From a bacterium (lineage in GTDB: Bacteria; Desulfobacterota; Desulfocorpusculales; Desulfocorpusculum), in assembly GCA_037481695.1 (NCBI GenBank), contig JBBFLE010000022.1:1-44529 (forward strand): DNA of 44,529 nucleotides, given 5' to 3'. The notes under the pieces are model-generated. The model saw only the letters and a list, made by a program, of their open reading frames with translations. It searched no databases and was not told where the DNA came from. Within the stretch, counting starts at the first letter, position 1; every line of letters starts with the position of its first letter. Made by a program: the position numbers and the translations under genes. Positions 17,421 to 26,311 of this stretch are shown here, piece after piece.

Positions 17421-18803
17421 ATGTCTCAAGACTCCAAGCACATATTGGTTGTGGACGACGAAGAGAACATGCGCCACATGCTCTCCCTGTTGCTGGCCCG
17501 GGAGGGCTATAGGGTTAGTACTGCAGAGCATGGGGCCCAGGCCCTGCAAGTCTTGATGACCGATCCCGCGGACATAGTGCTTTGCGATCTAAAGATGCCA
17601 GTCATGGACGGCATGGAGTTTCTGGAGGCCTGCCAGGGCAGAGGACTGGAGCCAACCCTGATAGTAATGTCCGCCTACGGAACCTTGGAGACTGCCCTGG
17701 AGGCCATGAAAAAAGGTGCTTACGACTATGTTCAGAAACCCTTCAAGCCGGACGAGGTCATTCTCACCATCAGAAAGGCTGAGGAAAGGGAGCGTTTAAG
17801 AAAGGAAAATCTGCAGCTACGGGAGGAGCTGGCCCGCCAGTCCCGTTACGGAGACATTGTGGGGCAAAGCCAAGCTATGATGGAGATCTTTTCCACCATA
17901 GAGAAGGTGGCTGCTTTTCCCATAACCGTTCTTATCCTGGGTGAAAGCGGCACCGGAAAGGAGCTCATTGCCAGGGCGATCCACAAAAAGAGCCCCCGTG
18001 CGTGCGAACCTTTCTTGGCTCTCAATTGCGGAGCGGTCCCCCAGTCCCTCATGGAGAGCGAGCTATTCGGCCATGTAAAGGGCGCCTTCACGGATGCTGT
18101 GCAGGAAAGAAAAGGCTTGTTTGTGGCGGCGGACAAAGGGACTCTCTTGTTGGATGAGGTGGGAGAACTTCCCAGGGAGCTACAGGTAAAGCTCCTCAGG
18201 GTGCTGCAGGACCAGGAGGTAAGACCCGTGGGGGGCACAAAGAGCCAGAAGGTGAATGTCAGAATCCTTGCCGCCACCTCTCGAGATCTGGAACAGGATG
18301 TGCGCCAAGGCCGTTTCCGCGAGGATCTTTTCTACAGGCTCAATGTTGTGACCATCAGGGTTCCTTCCCTCAGGGAACGGGTGGAGGATATACCTCTGCT
18401 GGTGGAACACTTCATCTCCAGGTTCCGCCTCAAGTTGAGGGTGCAAGTGGAGGGGATCACCCTGAGGGCTCTTTCCACTTTGACGCGTTACTGGTGGCCT
18501 GGAAACGTAAGAGAACTGGAAAACGTGGTGGAAAGGGCCATGGTACTTTGCGATTCGAGGCGCATAGATCTGCCGGATCTTCCTCAGCGGATAAGGGATC
18601 TGGCCGAGGGCAAGGCATCCCCGTCCAAGGCAGATCTGAGACTTCGCCCCAGATTGAGAAACCTGGAAAGAGAACTCATCCAGGAGGCCCTGGAGAGGAC
18701 AGGCGGGAATCGCACGCAGGCAGCCAAGCTCCTGGGCATCACACACAGAGCGCTCATGTACAAGCTGAGGGAAACCTTTGAGGGGGAAGGAGGTGAGATG
18801 TAG
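17421..18803 (+). CDS. NtrC/PilR-type sigma-54-dependent response regulator
   Basis: Enhancer-binding activator, 460 residues. The receiver domain has the acidic pair D12-D13 region (VVDDEEN), phosphoacceptor D56 (CDLKMP) and the KPF lysine. The central AAA+ domain has GESGTGKE (Walker A), a GAFTDA loop in place of the usual GAFTGA, and LLLDEVGELP (Walker B). The C-terminal Fis-type helix-turn-helix is GGNRTQAAKLLGITHRALMYKL. The open frame begins at 17271 but only the ATG at 17421 gives the canonical start. A palindromic candidate binding site and a -24/-12 promoter lie just downstream, before the pilins, so these are the likely targets. Confidence 0.94.
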   Translation: MSQDSKHILVVDDEENMRHMLSLLLAREGYRVSTAEHGAQALQVLMTDPADIVLCDLKMPVMDGMEFLEACQGRGLEPTLIVMSAYGTLETALEAMKKGAYDYVQKPFKPDEVILTIRKAEERERLRKENLQLREELARQSRYGDIVGQSQAMMEIFSTIEKVAAFPITVLILGESGTGKELIARAIHKKSPRACEPFLALNCGAVPQSLMESELFGHVKGAFTDAVQERKGLFVAADKGTLLLDEVGELPRELQVKLLRVLQDQEVRPVGGTKSQKVNVRILAATSRDLEQDVRQGRFREDLFYRLNVVTIRVPSLRERVEDIPLLVEHFISRFRLKLRVQVEGITLRALSTLTRYWWPGNVRELENVVERAMVLCDSRRIDLPDLPQRIRDLAEGKASPSKADLRLRPRLRNLERELIQEALERTGGNRTQAAKLLGITHRALMYKLRETFEGEGGEM

Positions 18804-18916
18804 TTTTCTCCACGAACCCGACCTGGTGGAATCTCTCGAGAAGCACCCGATTACAAGATCTTTCTTTGCTTTAACCAGGAAAGGGACTGTTTCCCCAAAG
18901 AAGCCAAAAGTCCAAT

Positions 18917-18957
18917 ACTATGAAATTGCTTTCATAGTCGGAATAATCTTTCATAGT
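18917..18957. promoter_or_regulatory. Candidate upstream activator site for the NtrC-type regulator
   Basis: actatgaaa at 18917-18925 and its exact reverse complement tttcatagt at 18930-18938 form a perfect palindrome with a 4-base spacer. A third exact tttcatagt lies at 18949-18957. The cluster is about 75-115 bp upstream of the -24/-12 element, the usual distance for enhancers of sigma-54 promoters. Which protein binds is inferred from position only. Confidence 0.62.
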
Positions 18958-19030
18958 GAGAGTGAGTCTGGGTCCGGACAGCAAGCCTGAAATCCCTTGG
19001 AATCACAAGACCTTGTCCCAAAAGGGGGTG

Positions 19031-19046
19031 CGGCATGGTTATTGCA
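19031..19046 (+). promoter_or_regulatory. Sigma-54 (-24/-12) promoter before the minor-pilin operon
   Basis: cggcatggttattgca matches the sigma-54 consensus: GG at 19032-19033, GC at 19044-19045, correct spacing and TTGCA at the -12 side. The predicted transcription start is near 19057. The element overlaps the ATG of the open frame that follows, which creates a start-codon conflict for the first pilin. Confidence 0.6.
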
Positions 19047-19577
19047 TGGTTCAAAGGGCAGGGTTGGGGCTCCCCAAAGATCCGGCTTCAAACCAAGGGG
19101 AGTCCAGGAGGCTTCACCCTGGTGGAGCTGATAATAGTCGTAGCCATCATAGGGATTGCAGCGGCCATAGGCATTCCCAACTGGGTGGCAGGGAAGCCCT
19201 TGAGGGAGCTGAAGGGAGCTGCCAGGCAAGTGTTCGGAGAATTCATGAGGGCAAAAGGCAGGGCCATGTCTACCATGCAGGCGCATTGTGTGGAGTTTGA
19301 CGAGGGCCTCAGAAGCCTAAGGCTCATGGAAGGGGGGCCCGGATGTATCAAGGCAGGGACCGATATGTGCGCATGGACACCGGCCCAGGATGTGCCTGCC
19401 TGGTTTTTGCCTGGGAACATACAGGTGGTGGACACCCCCTTCGGTGATCGCCGAGCTGTCTTTAATGTGGACGGCACAGCGGAATCCGGCAGAGTGACCC
19501 TTCAGAACTCAAGAGGAGATCGTTACCGTGTCATAGTGCACTGGACCGGAAGGGTCAGAATAGCCAAGGGGTCTTAA
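19035..19577 (+). CDS. Type IV pilin-like protein (FimT/GspH type)
   Basis: Minor pilin or pseudopilin. The class III signal is clear: GG|FTLVELIIVVAIIGIAAAIGIP, with the Glu at +5, followed by a globular domain with two cysteines (C107-type pair GPGCIK and DMCAW). The only standard in-frame start is the ATG at 19035, which gives a leader of about 26 residues, much longer than that of its paralogue next door. A shorter leader would need a rare ATC start near 19080. The C-terminal beta region (VFNVDGTAESGRVTLQNSRG) matches GspH/FimT. It is the first of five pilin-like genes. Confidence 0.88.
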   Translation: MVIAWFKGQGWGSPKIRLQTKGSPGGFTLVELIIVVAIIGIAAAIGIPNWVAGKPLRELKGAARQVFGEFMRAKGRAMSTMQAHCVEFDEGLRSLRLMEGGPGCIKAGTDMCAWTPAQDVPAWFLPGNIQVVDTPFGDRRAVFNVDGTAESGRVTLQNSRGDRYRVIVHWTGRVRIAKGS

Positions 19578-19593
19578 TCGGAAGGGTTTAGAC

Positions 19594-20100
19594 ATGAAAG
19601 CAAAGGGCAATAGAGGATTCACTCTGATAGAGCTCATGGTGGTTGTGGCAATAATTGGGATCGTAGGTGCCATAGGGATCCCCAACTGGATCGCTGGAAA
19701 GCCTGTGAGGGAACTGAAGAAGACTTCCAGAGACATCTTCGGGGAGTTCAACAGGGCCAAGGCGAGAGCCGTTTCCACCATGCGGGCCCACAGGGTGGTC
19801 TTTGCCGCTGACGGCCGCAGCTTCAGAATTCAAGAGGGTGCGCCTGGCTGCGTAAGAGCCGTCCAGGATGCCGACTGTACCTGGAACAACATAACCGAGT
19901 TGCAACCTCATATACTACCCTCTACGGTGAGCATACAGGGCACACCCTTTGAAGACAGAAGCGTGATTTTCAATGTGGACGGCACAGCATCCGTGCCATC
20001 CACGGTGGCCAATCAGTGTGTTGAACTTCGTTCCAGCAACGGGGCTGGATACAGAGTCCGGGTCACCACAACGGGAAAGGTTTCTTTGGAGAAAATGTGA
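19594..20100 (+). CDS. Type IV pilin-like protein (FimT/GspH type), paralogue of upstream gene
   Basis: 168 residues with a short leader MKAKGNRG|FTLIELMVVVAIIG, processed by the prepilin peptidase. It is a close paralogue of the preceding protein: both continue with GIPNW(V/I)AGKP(L/V)RELK, share the region after the helix, a CXnC pair and the VIFNVDGTAS strand. This suggests a tandem duplication. Minor pilins of this type usually help start pilus assembly or sit at the tip. The ATG has ggaaggg upstream. Confidence 0.9.
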   Translation: MKAKGNRGFTLIELMVVVAIIGIVGAIGIPNWIAGKPVRELKKTSRDIFGEFNRAKARAVSTMRAHRVVFAADGRSFRIQEGAPGCVRAVQDADCTWNNITELQPHILPSTVSIQGTPFEDRSVIFNVDGTASVPSTVANQCVELRSSNGAGYRVRVTTTGKVSLEKM

Positions 20101-20537
20101 TGAACAAAGCGTCTGTATCAAGATCGGCAGGCTTCACGCTTTTGGAAGTGACAGTGGCCCTTTTCATCATTGCAGTGGCGCTTCTGGCCATGGCCAAGAT
20201 GCAGACCCGCTCCATAGAGGCTGCAGAGTACAGTGGCCGAATGGCGGTTGCCCTTAGACTTGCCCAGGACGTCATAGAGCAGATCCAGAGCAATCCTTTT
20301 GCCAGCGCTGCAAGCAGCACATCCCCACAGGTTTGCCCTGGGGGGGCCGTACAGATGGGGATCAGCTGCCCTCAGCTCCTGGATACGGAAGGGCGGCTCG
20401 GAAACTTCACCCGCACCTGGACCGTAACCGAAACAGCGGCATGGCCAGGGGTGACTCAGACCAACATAAGACAGGTTGAAGTCTTGGTCACTTGGGGGCA
20501 AAGGCAGGTTCGGCTCACGAGTCTCCTGACTCAATAA
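20100..20537 (+). CDS. pilV: PilV-like minor pilin
   Basis: 145 residues. The leader ends SRSAG|FTLLEVTVALFIIAVALLAMAKM, and the region after the helix (RLAQDVIEQIQSNPF) matches the PilV/GspI group. The ATG overlaps the previous stop and has ggag at the right distance; a GTG one codon earlier is possible. PilV joins the priming complex of minor pilins with PilW, PilX and PilY1, all encoded next. Confidence 0.85.
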   Translation: MNKASVSRSAGFTLLEVTVALFIIAVALLAMAKMQTRSIEAAEYSGRMAVALRLAQDVIEQIQSNPFASAASSTSPQVCPGGAVQMGISCPQLLDTEGRLGNFTRTWTVTETAAWPGVTQTNIRQVEVLVTWGQRQVRLTSLLTQ

Positions 20538-20589
20538 GAGGCCTTCGACATAGGCGGCAAACGCCTTTCGGAACTGAGAGGTCAGACTA

Positions 20590-21549
20590 ATGGTCGGTGG
20601 AGATTGTAGAGGCCGCGAGGTGGATGGTTTCAAATGTGCCGGCGGATTCACTCTGGTGGAGGTAATGCTGGCAATGGTCATAACGGCCCTTCTCGTGGCC
20701 GGGATATACAGCCTTTTCGGTTCCCAGGAAAAATCCCAGGTTTTGGTGGATCAGATGGCAGAGATGAACCAGGATCTAAGGGTGGCTGCCACAATGATAA
20801 CCAGGGACATGAGAATGGCCGGATACCACCTTGAAAACGCACAGGCCACATCAGGCGTCAATCCCATAACAGGAGAAGACGGACCTGTAAATGCCATAGA
20901 GGTCATAAACGGGTCTTCTGGAGCGCCGGATGTTCTGGTTGTGATGTATGGTGACTCGAACATGGTGACCACTATCACATCTCCCATGCCTAGCCCCAGC
21001 TCGGAGCTGAACGTCAGTGCAGTGTGCGCCCCAGGAGCATCCGGCGTGGCAACCGAGTGCGGCTCAGGAGGCCAGAGGCGCTGCTTCTGCGAACACGATC
21101 TTGTATTGATAACAGACGGAGCAAACTCGAGTGTCTTCTGCGTTACGCAAGTGCAAGCGGCCAGTCTGAAGCTACAGCACAATCCAGGTGAGGGAGACCC
21201 ATGTGGGCAGTATAACGATCCGGGAGGACATGGGACTTTCCCTGGGTACGGGTCCGGCTCCAGGGTCATGAGATTGACAAGGAAACGCTATGAAGTAGAT
21301 CTAAGCGATGCCAGCCGTCCTGTGTTGCGCGTGACAGAGGGGGTGGGCCTCAACGGGGCCCAGCCTCTGGTTGATTATATAGAAGACCTTCAGGTGGACC
21401 ATAACGATGATCCGAACGACGATGTTCTCCCGAACCAGCGTTCCTACACCGTCACATTGACCGCCAGGACCAGAAAGCCGCTTCCAGGAATAGGGGGAAT
21501 CAGGAGAAGAAGCATCACAGAGACCGTGAGAATAAGGAATATCCCATGA
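20590..21549 (+). CDS. pilW: PilW-like minor pilin
   Basis: 319 residues, the usual size of PilW. The leader is longer (19 residues) and ends KCAGG|FTLVEVMLAMVITALLVAGIYSLF. It is followed by the typical PilW region DLRVAATMITRDMRMAGYH and a cysteine-containing insert (CGSGGQRRCFC). A gagagg ribosome binding site precedes the ATG. It overlaps the next gene by four bases (ATGA). Confidence 0.87.
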   Translation: MVGGDCRGREVDGFKCAGGFTLVEVMLAMVITALLVAGIYSLFGSQEKSQVLVDQMAEMNQDLRVAATMITRDMRMAGYHLENAQATSGVNPITGEDGPVNAIEVINGSSGAPDVLVVMYGDSNMVTTITSPMPSPSSELNVSAVCAPGASGVATECGSGGQRRCFCEHDLVLITDGANSSVFCVTQVQAASLKLQHNPGEGDPCGQYNDPGGHGTFPGYGSGSRVMRLTRKRYEVDLSDASRPVLRVTEGVGLNGAQPLVDYIEDLQVDHNDDPNDDVLPNQRSYTVTLTARTRKPLPGIGGIRRRSITETVRIRNIP

Positions 21550-22094
21550 ACCCGGACATGACTTGCAATGAGGCTGGAAACTCGGGTGGAGACTCTGAAA
21601 TGAACCCGGGCATCTCGAACAAACAGGAATGGCAATGGAGGGGGGAGAGGGGGGCTGCCCTGGTGGTAGCCCTCATGGTCATGGTGATATGTGCCTTGCT
21701 GGGGGCTGCTTCCATACTAACCAGCAATACCGACATTCAGATCTCCATGAATGAAAGAGTCTACCATGAAGCCCTCATGAATGCGGATGCGGGAGTGCAG
21801 TGGCTTCGCACCCAAGACCTGGAAGAGATGTCCGGCTTCGCCAACATGGATGCCACTAATGCAGCGCTTGCAGCGGTAGGAGAGGCCACTGGAATTCGCT
21901 TTCAGATACCCCAGCCTCCCCAGTTTGTTTGGAATGACCCCAGAGCCGGCAATGCGGCTGTTTACAGGGTTAGATCACAAGGCCAGGACAGAAACGGTAG
22001 AGGGCAGGTGGTTGTTGAGGCCGAGATCCGCGTGGCTTTTCAGGAAGGAGAGGTCAGATCCGAAGGCCCTCCGGGATACGCCGGTTCCAACTGA
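21546..22094 (+). CDS. pilX: PilX-like minor pilin
   Basis: 182 residues with the PilX N-terminal pattern GERG|AALVVALMVMVICALLGAA and the following NDADAGVQW-like segment (MNADAGVQWLRTQ). The Glu at +5 of true pilins is absent, as in many PilX proteins. Two starts are plausible: the ATG overlapping the pilW stop, and the ATG at 21600 preceded by ggaga. The first 13 bases after each are nearly the same (atgaacccgg), a local duplication. Confidence 0.82.
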   Translation: MNPDMTCNEAGNSGGDSEMNPGISNKQEWQWRGERGAALVVALMVMVICALLGAASILTSNTDIQISMNERVYHEALMNADAGVQWLRTQDLEEMSGFANMDATNAALAAVGEATGIRFQIPQPPQFVWNDPRAGNAAVYRVRSQGQDRNGRGQVVVEAEIRVAFQEGEVRSEGPPGYAGSN

Positions 22095-22130
22095 GGAATT
22101 GGACCAGATTCGGCGCAAGGAGGTTTTTTG

Positions 22131-25100
22131 ATGACACACAAGGCCAAGCTCTTTCTAGCGTCCTTGATCTTGATTCTTGCAAACATGCAGGCCATGGCCG
22201 AGGAGCCCCCTTTTTTCAGGGCTGAGCCTCAATACCCCAACGTGTTCATAATCTTCGACAACTCTGACTCCATGCAGGATGTTCCTTATCTTACAACAAC
22301 GGGGGTCTCTGTCCGGCCTTCGGGAAGGCAATGGCGAGAAAACGTGGTCCTGGATTCTGGGGGTAGGGTGCAACTTGATGCCAGCGGAAACCCCACGTGG
22401 CAAAATGTCACATGGCCAGATTCTTTACCCGACTTTGACGAAAACGCCAATCCCACCAGGCTGGCAGACGGCGGCAACCATCCATCCAGCAAGCTTTACC
22501 AGGCCAAGATGGCCTTGAACGTCATCCTCAACAACTTGACCGACGTAAACCTTGGATTCGCAACATATCTGAGCCAGCGGGACCCCAAGGTGGTAGCCCG
22601 CTATTACAGGATAGTGCCAGCATCAGGTGGCACCACAACCCCGATTCGCTGGGAGGTTTTGGAGAGGGCCACCAGTCCCAGCACGAGTACCCAGACGGTC
22701 TACAGTTCAAGTCCGGACTCCTTCATTTTTTGCAGCAATACTTATACGGGCATGACTGTGGGCCAGACCTTCAGTGTGCCTCGCACATGTGCCCAGAGTT
22801 CCCCGCCTGATCCCACGGCCTGTTCTCTAAGAAGTGAGATGATAACTTATACCATAACAGAGGCAGCGGTGCCCGAGTACAGGGACGGAAGCATATATAG
22901 GTACAGGTGGAGATTTACAGCGCCCTACTACCAGTACCGCATCGCCACCATAAACGACGCTTCTGACACCTATGACCCATCGGTTGCCGCAGACGATGTC
23001 TGGAAAACAAGTTATCCACCCACAGGAGGACCCAACAACCTGCCGCCCCCTACCAGCGGGTGGACCCGTGTCACGAGTGGTTCAAGCTGTAGACTCTGGA
23101 GAAAGCGTCCTGAGGTCACAAGCGGAGGCACCCCCGAGTATTACACCACCACCTGGATAGAGACCTCAGGGAACTGGAGCGTTACGAACCCCGAGCAGGC
23201 CGGGTACATAAACAGAGAAACCATGGAGGTGACTCCAAAACCCACTGACGGATCATGGACGCTGGTCCCGGAGGGCGGACTTCGTGGAGTGGTATGCAAC
23301 ACATCAGGAGGAATATGCGACATTCTTCCTGCCAGGTACAGATCAGACACCATATGGTATCCAGGAAGATCCACGACTACACGGCCCCATGCTTGGAGCT
23401 ACGTGAAGAAGACCACCAATCCATCCGGGGACTGGCCCCTGACAGGCCAGCTTCCTGTGGGCGAGCCCGACTCTCCTCCCTACTTTTACCCGGCCGATGT
23501 GGGAAACGATGACTCCAACTGGCTTGGAGATGACCATCTGGTGTTCGTGAATCTTCCTGTGGGCAATGACACCACCATGGCCAACAAAGAGGCCATCCGT
23601 AGATACGTGTCCCTCGAGAGGTACTCCAGTCATCCGAGATATACGAGCTATGACTATACCATGATGCCTTTCACCTCATCTGTGGCCGTCAACACCAGCA
23701 GAGCAGAGAGTTGGCCATCAGGTGGGGGAGGGAAGGAGACTCCTGTTGCTGCAACGCTCAGGTGGGCCAAGAGGTACTATGAGAGTTACATGAGACAGGA
23801 TGCCCAGAGCCTGATCCGTTGCAGGCAGAACTTCATCATCTTCTTGACTGACGGGCTGGATACCTGCGACTGTGATCCTGGGGCGGGGGGGGCTGAATAC
23901 CAAGCTTGCCTCATCGATCCCAACAACCCCAACTCTCCGGTGAGGGCAGCCTTGGATCTGCGTAACATTGTAATAGGTGAAGATATTTATGAGGTAAAAA
24001 CCTATGTCATAGGATTTGGCCTTGACCCTTCACAGGCCAGTTCTCTCAATAATCTGGCGCAGGCCGGAGGTACAGAGAGAGCCCGTTTTGCCCAGGATGC
24101 CGAAGAACTGGCCCAAGAGCTTAGCGCCATTTTCCAAGAGATAGGCTCCAATTTCTACACCCGGTCTGATTTGACCATCTCCAGGGAAGGGGATCGCATC
24201 TACATGGCCTATTTCGAGTACCCCGGCTGGAGGGGGCATCTGGCCAAGTTCAGCGTGGATCCCGAAAGTGGTGCAGTGGAAAGGTGTGACACAGACGACA
24301 CAACCTGTTCGGAGTGGGGGGGCACGGGTGATGCGGGCTCGGCCCTCAATGACCAAACCTCCAGGACCGTTTACACCACGGTAGAGGACGGGGCCAACCC
24401 CACAAGAATTGCTTTCAGCAATGAAAATGTTTCAACGCTTAAACCCCAGCTTCTTGCCACCACGGACGACATAGATGCAAACGGCACACCTTACCAGGAT
24501 GCAGACGCCCTGGCCGTCATAGGTTTCATCTTGGATCCAGGGTTTGCCGGAGGAATATATGCCGGCACCAGGGACCCCTCTTGGAAACTGGCCGATCTTT
24601 ACCACACAAGGCCTGTGGTTGTGGGCAAGCCGCCTTTTAACTTCACCTTCAACGATTACCCAACATTCAAGTCCACGTACGCAGAGAGGGATACCACCGT
24701 TTATGTGGGCAGCAACGGCGGTATGCTCCACGCCTTCAGGGCCCGCTACTACGCCGAGTGTGACAGCGCCCATTCAGGGACTGAACTTTGCGATGACAGC
24801 GGGGAGGAAAGGTGGGCGTACATACCCAAGATGGCTCTTCCCAACTTGAAGAACTTGAGGGTCGAGCACCAGTTCTATGTGGATTCTCCGCCTACAGTTT
24901 CAGATATTTACGCAAGCGGCGGGGGTTCCACGGTCTTTTCCAATCCAGGATGGTACACTGTGCTCGTAAGCGGCATGAGGGAAGGAGGCAGGGGATACTT
25001 TGCCCTGGATGTGACAGACCCGTCTGATCCTAAGATTCTCTGGGAGTTCACAGATAATCATGGTGACAACAACATGGGCTATACATGGTCGGTCCCGGCC

Positions 25101-26057
25101 ATAGGAAGGGTGAAGGTGGGAAACAGCGACAAATGGGTGGCCATAGTGGGAGGAGGATGGACAGACCCCGGAGTTTCCGCCAACAACAATGTGGGTAACC
25201 GCCTTTACATGATAGACATAGAGACCGGCCAGCTTCTCAGAAGCGGTGCAAACTACGCGGAGTGGACCATAGGAGGGCCCACCAACAAAGTTCCATCCAC
25301 CATCCGGGCCGTGGACATGGACGGAAACGGTTACATAGAAAAAATCTACTTTGGAGATACCTCAGGGGTCATGTGGAAAATGGACCTGACCGACACAGAC
25401 ATGGGAAACTGGACTCCCTGCAAGCTCTTTGATCCGGCAGCCCCACAGTGGCATACAGCCATCGGCTCTCCGCCGAGTCTTACTGCCAGGCCTATTTTTT
25501 ACCCGCCTGCAGTGGCAAGAGGAGACAGCGGATATAACCTCGTTTTCTTCGGCACAGGTGACGAGATGCATCCCACAACCACAAACACCCAGGATTATTT
25601 CTTCGAGGTTGAAGACAGGGGGACTTTGGTTTCTGGGAGTCCTGCCACCTGTACCGGAAGAATAAACTGGGTCATTGAACTGCCATTGGGCGAGAAGGTG
25701 CTGGCCAGACCTTCGGTATTCAACAGGGTCGTGTATTTTACATCCTACTCGCCCTCTGGCCAGTGTGGGGCAGGCACCGGGTACCTCTGGGGTGTGACTA
25801 TGTCCGAGGGCGTGGACAGCACAGAAGGGGGCCAGGCCGGGCTGGTATACGACTCAGCAGGCAACGAACTTCCCACTCCCATCATGAAAAGGGAGATCGG
25901 AGCTGGGGTGCCCACTGCTCCTCTTGTGACAAATGGAAATGTTTATGTGACTACCAGCAACCTGCCCCGTAATCCCCTGGAGGGGGAACCCCCCATCGTG
26001 CGCCAGAGGGTGCCTGGGCTGGGAGGTGCCATAAGGGGTTGGAGGGAGGTGTTCTAG
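22131..26057 (+). CDS. pilY1: PilY1 pilus tip / adhesion protein
   Basis: 1308 residues. N-terminal signal peptide (KLFLASLILILANMQAMAEE), then a von Willebrand A-like domain with the metal-site motif FDNSDSM and IIFLTDGLDTCDC, and a C-terminal beta-propeller with TVYVGSNGGMLHAF and the calcium loop DMDGNGYIE at about 25316-25343. PilY1 controls extension and retraction, adhesion and surface sensing, and is carried at the tip by minor pilins. The ATG was preferred over a TTG one codon upstream because aaggagg stands seven bases before it. It is the last gene of the operon, followed by two terminators. Confidence 0.93.
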   Translation: MTHKAKLFLASLILILANMQAMAEEPPFFRAEPQYPNVFIIFDNSDSMQDVPYLTTTGVSVRPSGRQWRENVVLDSGGRVQLDASGNPTWQNVTWPDSLPDFDENANPTRLADGGNHPSSKLYQAKMALNVILNNLTDVNLGFATYLSQRDPKVVARYYRIVPASGGTTTPIRWEVLERATSPSTSTQTVYSSSPDSFIFCSNTYTGMTVGQTFSVPRTCAQSSPPDPTACSLRSEMITYTITEAAVPEYRDGSIYRYRWRFTAPYYQYRIATINDASDTYDPSVAADDVWKTSYPPTGGPNNLPPPTSGWTRVTSGSSCRLWRKRPEVTSGGTPEYYTTTWIETSGNWSVTNPEQAGYINRETMEVTPKPTDGSWTLVPEGGLRGVVCNTSGGICDILPARYRSDTIWYPGRSTTTRPHAWSYVKKTTNPSGDWPLTGQLPVGEPDSPPYFYPADVGNDDSNWLGDDHLVFVNLPVGNDTTMANKEAIRRYVSLERYSSHPRYTSYDYTMMPFTSSVAVNTSRAESWPSGGGGKETPVAATLRWAKRYYESYMRQDAQSLIRCRQNFIIFLTDGLDTCDCDPGAGGAEYQACLIDPNNPNSPVRAALDLRNIVIGEDIYEVKTYVIGFGLDPSQASSLNNLAQAGGTERARFAQDAEELAQELSAIFQEIGSNFYTRSDLTISREGDRIYMAYFEYPGWRGHLAKFSVDPESGAVERCDTDDTTCSEWGGTGDAGSALNDQTSRTVYTTVEDGANPTRIAFSNENVSTLKPQLLATTDDIDANGTPYQDADALAVIGFILDPGFAGGIYAGTRDPSWKLADLYHTRPVVVGKPPFNFTFNDYPTFKSTYAERDTTVYVGSNGGMLHAFRARYYAECDSAHSGTELCDDSGEERWAYIPKMALPNLKNLRVEHQFYVDSPPTVSDIYASGGGSTVFSNPGWYTVLVSGMREGGRGYFALDVTDPSDPKILWEFTDNHGDNNMGYTWSVPAIGRVKVGNSDKWVAIVGGGWTDPGVSANNNVGNRLYMIDIETGQLLRSGANYAEWTIGGPTNKVPSTIRAVDMDGNGYIEKIYFGDTSGVMWKMDLTDTDMGNWTPCKLFDPAAPQWHTAIGSPPSLTARPIFYPPAVARGDSGYNLVFFGTGDEMHPTTTNTQDYFFEVEDRGTLVSGSPATCTGRINWVIELPLGEKVLARPSVFNRVVYFTSYSPSGQCGAGTGYLWGVTMSEGVDSTEGGQAGLVYDSAGNELPTPIMKREIGAGVPTAPLVTNGNVYVTTSNLPRNPLEGEPPIVRQRVPGLGGAIRGWREVF

Positions 26058-26132
26058 CCTAATTGTCGGCCACATGGACGGCTGAGGGGGCACTTTATCC
26101 TAGAGTGAGCTCTTTCATGGCCGGGTTGAATT

Positions 26133-26160
26133 CGGGAGGGGGTTAGCCCCTCCCGTTTTT
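26133..26160 (+). terminator. Rho-independent terminator after pilY1
   Basis: A perfect nine-base GC-rich stem (cgggagggg / cccctcccg) with a five-base loop is followed at once by a T-rich run. It lies about 75 bases after the pilY1 stop. Confidence 0.88.
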
Positions 26161-26261
26161 GTTTTTTGGCCCAAGCCCTCTTGAACCTAAATGCGCAGGA
26201 ACTTCTCCGGTTGCGGCCCCTGAGGTCAGAGCTCCAGGCGAATGAATGAGGCCTGACAGAC

Positions 26262-26294
26262 AAAAACGGCCCGCTGGCAAGGCGGGCTTTTTTT
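26262..26294. terminator. Bidirectional terminator between pilY1 and rpoH
   Basis: gcccgc at 26269-26274 pairs with gcgggc at 26282-26287 around tggcaag, with five A before and eight T after. It can serve transcripts from both directions; the rpoH stop is 18 bases to its right. Confidence 0.85.
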
Positions 26295-26311
26295 GGGGGT
26301 AGAAGTGAGGC

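Noticed and set aside
18778-18990. 70-codon frame between the regulator and the pilins
   Set aside because: It overlaps the candidate activator sites, its start lies inside the regulator gene and it has no domain.
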